DNA of 64,000 bases from Ohtaekwangia sp035628875 (lineage in GTDB: Bacteria; Bacteroidota; Bacteroidia; Cytophagales; Cyclobacteriaceae), in contig DASPIZ010000119.1 in the NCBI GenBank assembly GCA_035628875.1, forward strand, positions 1-64,000. Direction: 5' to 3'. Below, piece by piece: positions 62,004 through 64,000 of the stretch (position 1 is the first letter of the stretch; every line of letters begins with the position of its first letter). The notes below the pieces were generated by a model. That model was not told the DNA's origin, made no database searches, and saw only the letters and a list, made by a program, of their open reading frames with translations. The translations under genes were made by a program, and so were the position numbers.

Positions 62004-64000
62004 ATGATAAGAAATTATTTTCAGACTGCTTTTCGCAATCTTACAAAAAATCTGAATTATACGCTGATCAATCTTATTGGATTGGTTGTTGGGTTGGCTT
62101 GCTGTTTTCTGATTGGACTTTATGTGCGATTTGAATTAAGTTATGAATCATTTCATGAGAATAAAAACCAAATCTACCGGTTCATACCACGATCAGCAAA
62201 GTTAGGTGAGCTTTCGATGCAAACCTATACACCCGCAGGTTTGGCACCTTTTGTGAAGGCAACATTTCCGGAGGTAGAAGCTTTTACGCGGTTTGTAGTT
62301 TTTGATTATCGTCCGTTTTTCAAAAATGGTAATCAGGCGTTAGCGCCAGAAGCTTTTGCGCTCGCTGACAGTGCTTTCTTTAAGATCTTTTCTTTTGAGT
62401 TAACTCAGGGTGATCCTTATTCCGCACTTAGTCGTCCTCTCACAATGGTGATTTCTGAAAGTGTTGCCAGGAAGTTCTTCCCAGGACAAAATCCGTTAGG
62501 GAAAGTAATCGATTATAACCAGGGAATTAGTTTGGAGATTACTGGTGTCTTTAAAGACATACCTGAAAACACCCACCTTAAGTTTTCCTATCTGGCTTCA
62601 TTTGTTTCTCTGCCAATTTTGATGGATAAGGTGTACGCCTATAAAAATGATGCGTTGTTAGATGACTTCGGTGCTTCGAATTATGCTTCTTATTTTTTGG
62701 TTCGTCATGGCGATATCCATGACTTGCAGGGCCGAATTTCGAAATCGTTGTACGAGCACACGATGAAGATGTTTCCCACCAACAATTATAGCGAAGACTG
62801 GCTTCAGCCATTACCAGCAGTCCATTTTACCAAAGGCATAAAAGGTGACCCAGGAGGAACTGGCAGCTTAAGTTATGTTTATATCTTCTCCGCTGTTGCG
62901 GTCTTTATTTTGCTTATTGCCTGTTTTAATTTCGTGAATCTTAACACGGCGCTTGCATTACGGCGGGCTAAAGAGGTGGGACTTCGGAAGGCGTTGGGTG
63001 CGTTGAAAAGTCAGCTTGTGTTTCAATTTATCGGAGAGACGTTTTTATTGGTTCTCATTGCTATTATACTGGCGTTCCAGGTAGTCGAACTTGCGCTTCC
63101 GGCATTTAATAGTCTTATGGGAATGGAAATATCGTTGGTTATCTGGTCTGACAGTGTGTTTCTAACTGGTGTATTAATAACAGGTTTAGTCACTGCGCTA
63201 TTGGCGGGAAGCTACCCCGCATTTTATCTTTCATCGTTCGATGCGTCGAAGGTGTTGAAAGGCAATGTGTCAAATAGCGGTCGGTCAGGGCTGCGTAAAG
63301 CCCTTACCATTGCGCAGTTTGGTATTGCGACGTTTATGATCACCTGTACAATTTTGGTGTATGAACAAATGCGCTATATGAAGCATGCGGATGTAGGTTT
63401 TGAAAAAGAACATGTAATCAGTTTCCCGATAACGCCGAAATTGCACGCGGAATTCGACACATTCAAAGAACGGTTGTTACAATACAACGGTATTCAGGCT
63501 GTTAGTTTGTGTGGTGGTTTACCAGGCCAGACGCTGAGTCATTGGCGGTATAAATTTCCCGACGGAGAGCATGACGAAACAAGCATTAATACAGTTGCCA
63601 TGGATTATGATTACCTGGACGTGGTAGGGGTGCAGCTTGTAGCAGGTAGAAAACTGTCCAGGGAATTTAGTACAGACGATTCGCTGGCTTATCTCATTAA
63701 TGAAACAGCGGCACGTGAATTTTTGCTTGAAAAACCTGTCGGTACTACGTTCCAGGTTTTAGATGGGCAACATCCGCCTGGAAAAATTGTAGGTGTTGTT
63801 AAAGATTATCATTTCCGCTCACTACAGCATAAAATTGATCCATTGGTACTTCGTATTGAACCTGGCAACTCAATGTTTGCTGCAGTTAAGCTGTCCGAAG
63901 GCGATATCCAGGATAAGGTTAAATTTATTCATGGCGTGTGGAAAACGTTTTTACCAGATTATACTTTTGATTACTCATTTTTAGATGAATCCTATGATCG
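62004..64000 (+). CDS. Third MacB/FtsX-type ABC permease, cut by the window edge
   Basis: The frame from the ATG at 62004 (MIRNYFQTAFRNLTKNLNYT) is open to base 64000, at least 665 residues. It shows the same plan: membrane segment near 22-43 (IGLVVGLACCFLIGLYVRF), periplasmic domain, FtsX block with RRAKEVGLRKALGALKSQLV, then the second periplasmic part with VVKDYHFRSLQHKIDPL. The final FtsX block lies outside. It starts 16 bp after the second permease stops and belongs to the same operon. Confidence 0.92.
   Translation, partial: MIRNYFQTAFRNLTKNLNYTLINLIGLVVGLACCFLIGLYVRFELSYESFHENKNQIYRFIPRSAKLGELSMQTYTPAGLAPFVKATFPEVEAFTRFVVFDYRPFFKNGNQALAPEAFALADSAFFKIFSFELTQGDPYSALSRPLTMVISESVARKFFPGQNPLGKVIDYNQGISLEITGVFKDIPENTHLKFSYLASFVSLPILMDKVYAYKNDALLDDFGASNYASYFLVRHGDIHDLQGRISKSLYEHTMKMFPTNNYSEDWLQPLPAVHFTKGIKGDPGGTGSLSYVYIFSAVAVFILLIACFNFVNLNTALALRRAKEVGLRKALGALKSQLVFQFIGETFLLVLIAIILAFQVVELALPAFNSLMGMEISLVIWSDSVFLTGVLITGLVTALLAGSYPAFYLSSFDASKVLKGNVSNSGRSGLRKALTIAQFGIATFMITCTILVYEQMRYMKHADVGFEKEHVISFPITPKLHAEFDTFKERLLQYNGIQAVSLCGGLPGQTLSHWRYKFPDGEHDETSINTVAMDYDYLDVVGVQLVAGRKLSREFSTDDSLAYLINETAAREFLLEKPVGTTFQVLDGQHPPGKIVGVVKDYHFRSLQHKIDPLVLRIEPGNSMFAAVKLSEGDIQDKVKFIHGVWKTFLPDYTFDYSFLDESYD

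Noticed and set aside
1..64000. tRNA, rRNA, transposase or integrase genes
   Set aside because: None was found on either strand by reading the intergenic regions and the coding frames.

Overview
The window looks like a chromosomal segment from a member of the Bacteroidota, most likely the order Cytophagales. Evidence: a SusC/SusD pair and a second TonB-dependent receptor with a carboxypeptidase-like N-terminal domain, the gliding protein GldC, a DUF3098 protein inside an ftsX-uppP-truB-ribF cluster, the small ribosomal protein bTHX, promoters of the Bacteroidota type (TTTG, 19-21 bases, TAnnTTTG), and almost no Shine-Dalgarno sequences. The species call is inference; no rRNA or tRNA gene is visible.

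Layout. 1-5754: a YdcF-like membrane protein facing a TonB receptor/SGNH-hydrolase lipoprotein pair, then gldC. 6174-8114: acetoacetate-CoA ligase. 8115-10273: a 2.1 kb gene-free array of five ~280 bp repeats with hairpin ends; a sixth, inverted copy lies at 43447-43726. 10274-13864 (minus strand): ribF, truB, uppP, DUF3098, ftsX. 13978-15377: ECF sigma factor with a membrane anti-sigma-like partner. 15474-18266: DUF2147 protein and a K+-dependent-type membrane pyrophosphatase. 18584-19488: unknown protein and acyl-CoA thioesterase. 19636-24628: thr operon with a Thr/Ile-rich leader peptide, thrA, thrB, thrC. 24618-25843: GtrA and pcm. 26041-26195: an unannotated structured RNA with its own terminator. 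26237-29866: a TPR-CHAT protein with an outer-membrane beta-barrel partner. 29955-32593: M23 peptidase, mogA, trhO. 32745-33469: a decayed HigB-type toxin and an intact HigA-type antitoxin behind a 28 bp perfect palindrome overlapping the promoter. 33481-35156: zinc-ribbon secreted protein and ACMSD-type decarboxylase. 35382-43240: bTHX, then a textbook trp attenuator and trpE, G, D, C, F, B, A, with a four-helix-bundle gene inserted between trpE and trpG. 44022-44958: Uma2 and ArsC-like proteins. 45024-53517: a SusC/SusD locus with zinc metallopeptidase, DUF4302-like and Calx-beta lipoproteins. 53883-56885: NtrY/NtrC-like two-component pair, divergent from three large MacB/FtsX-type ABC permeases (57063 to the right edge); the first permease is frameshifted and preceded by a sigma-54 promoter and two dyad sites.

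How it fits together. Two amino-acid operons (trp, thr) carry leader peptides that read their own end product. The sigma-54 activator, histidine kinase and permeases form one regulatory unit. Many intergenic gaps are filled with word-like repeats (TTCAAAGTTCA, GGAAGATTGG, AAACCTC, GAAGCTTGCAGC), some of which extend reading frames upstream of true starts. Starts given here were moved to ATG wherever the longest frame opened with TTG or GTG inside such repeats.
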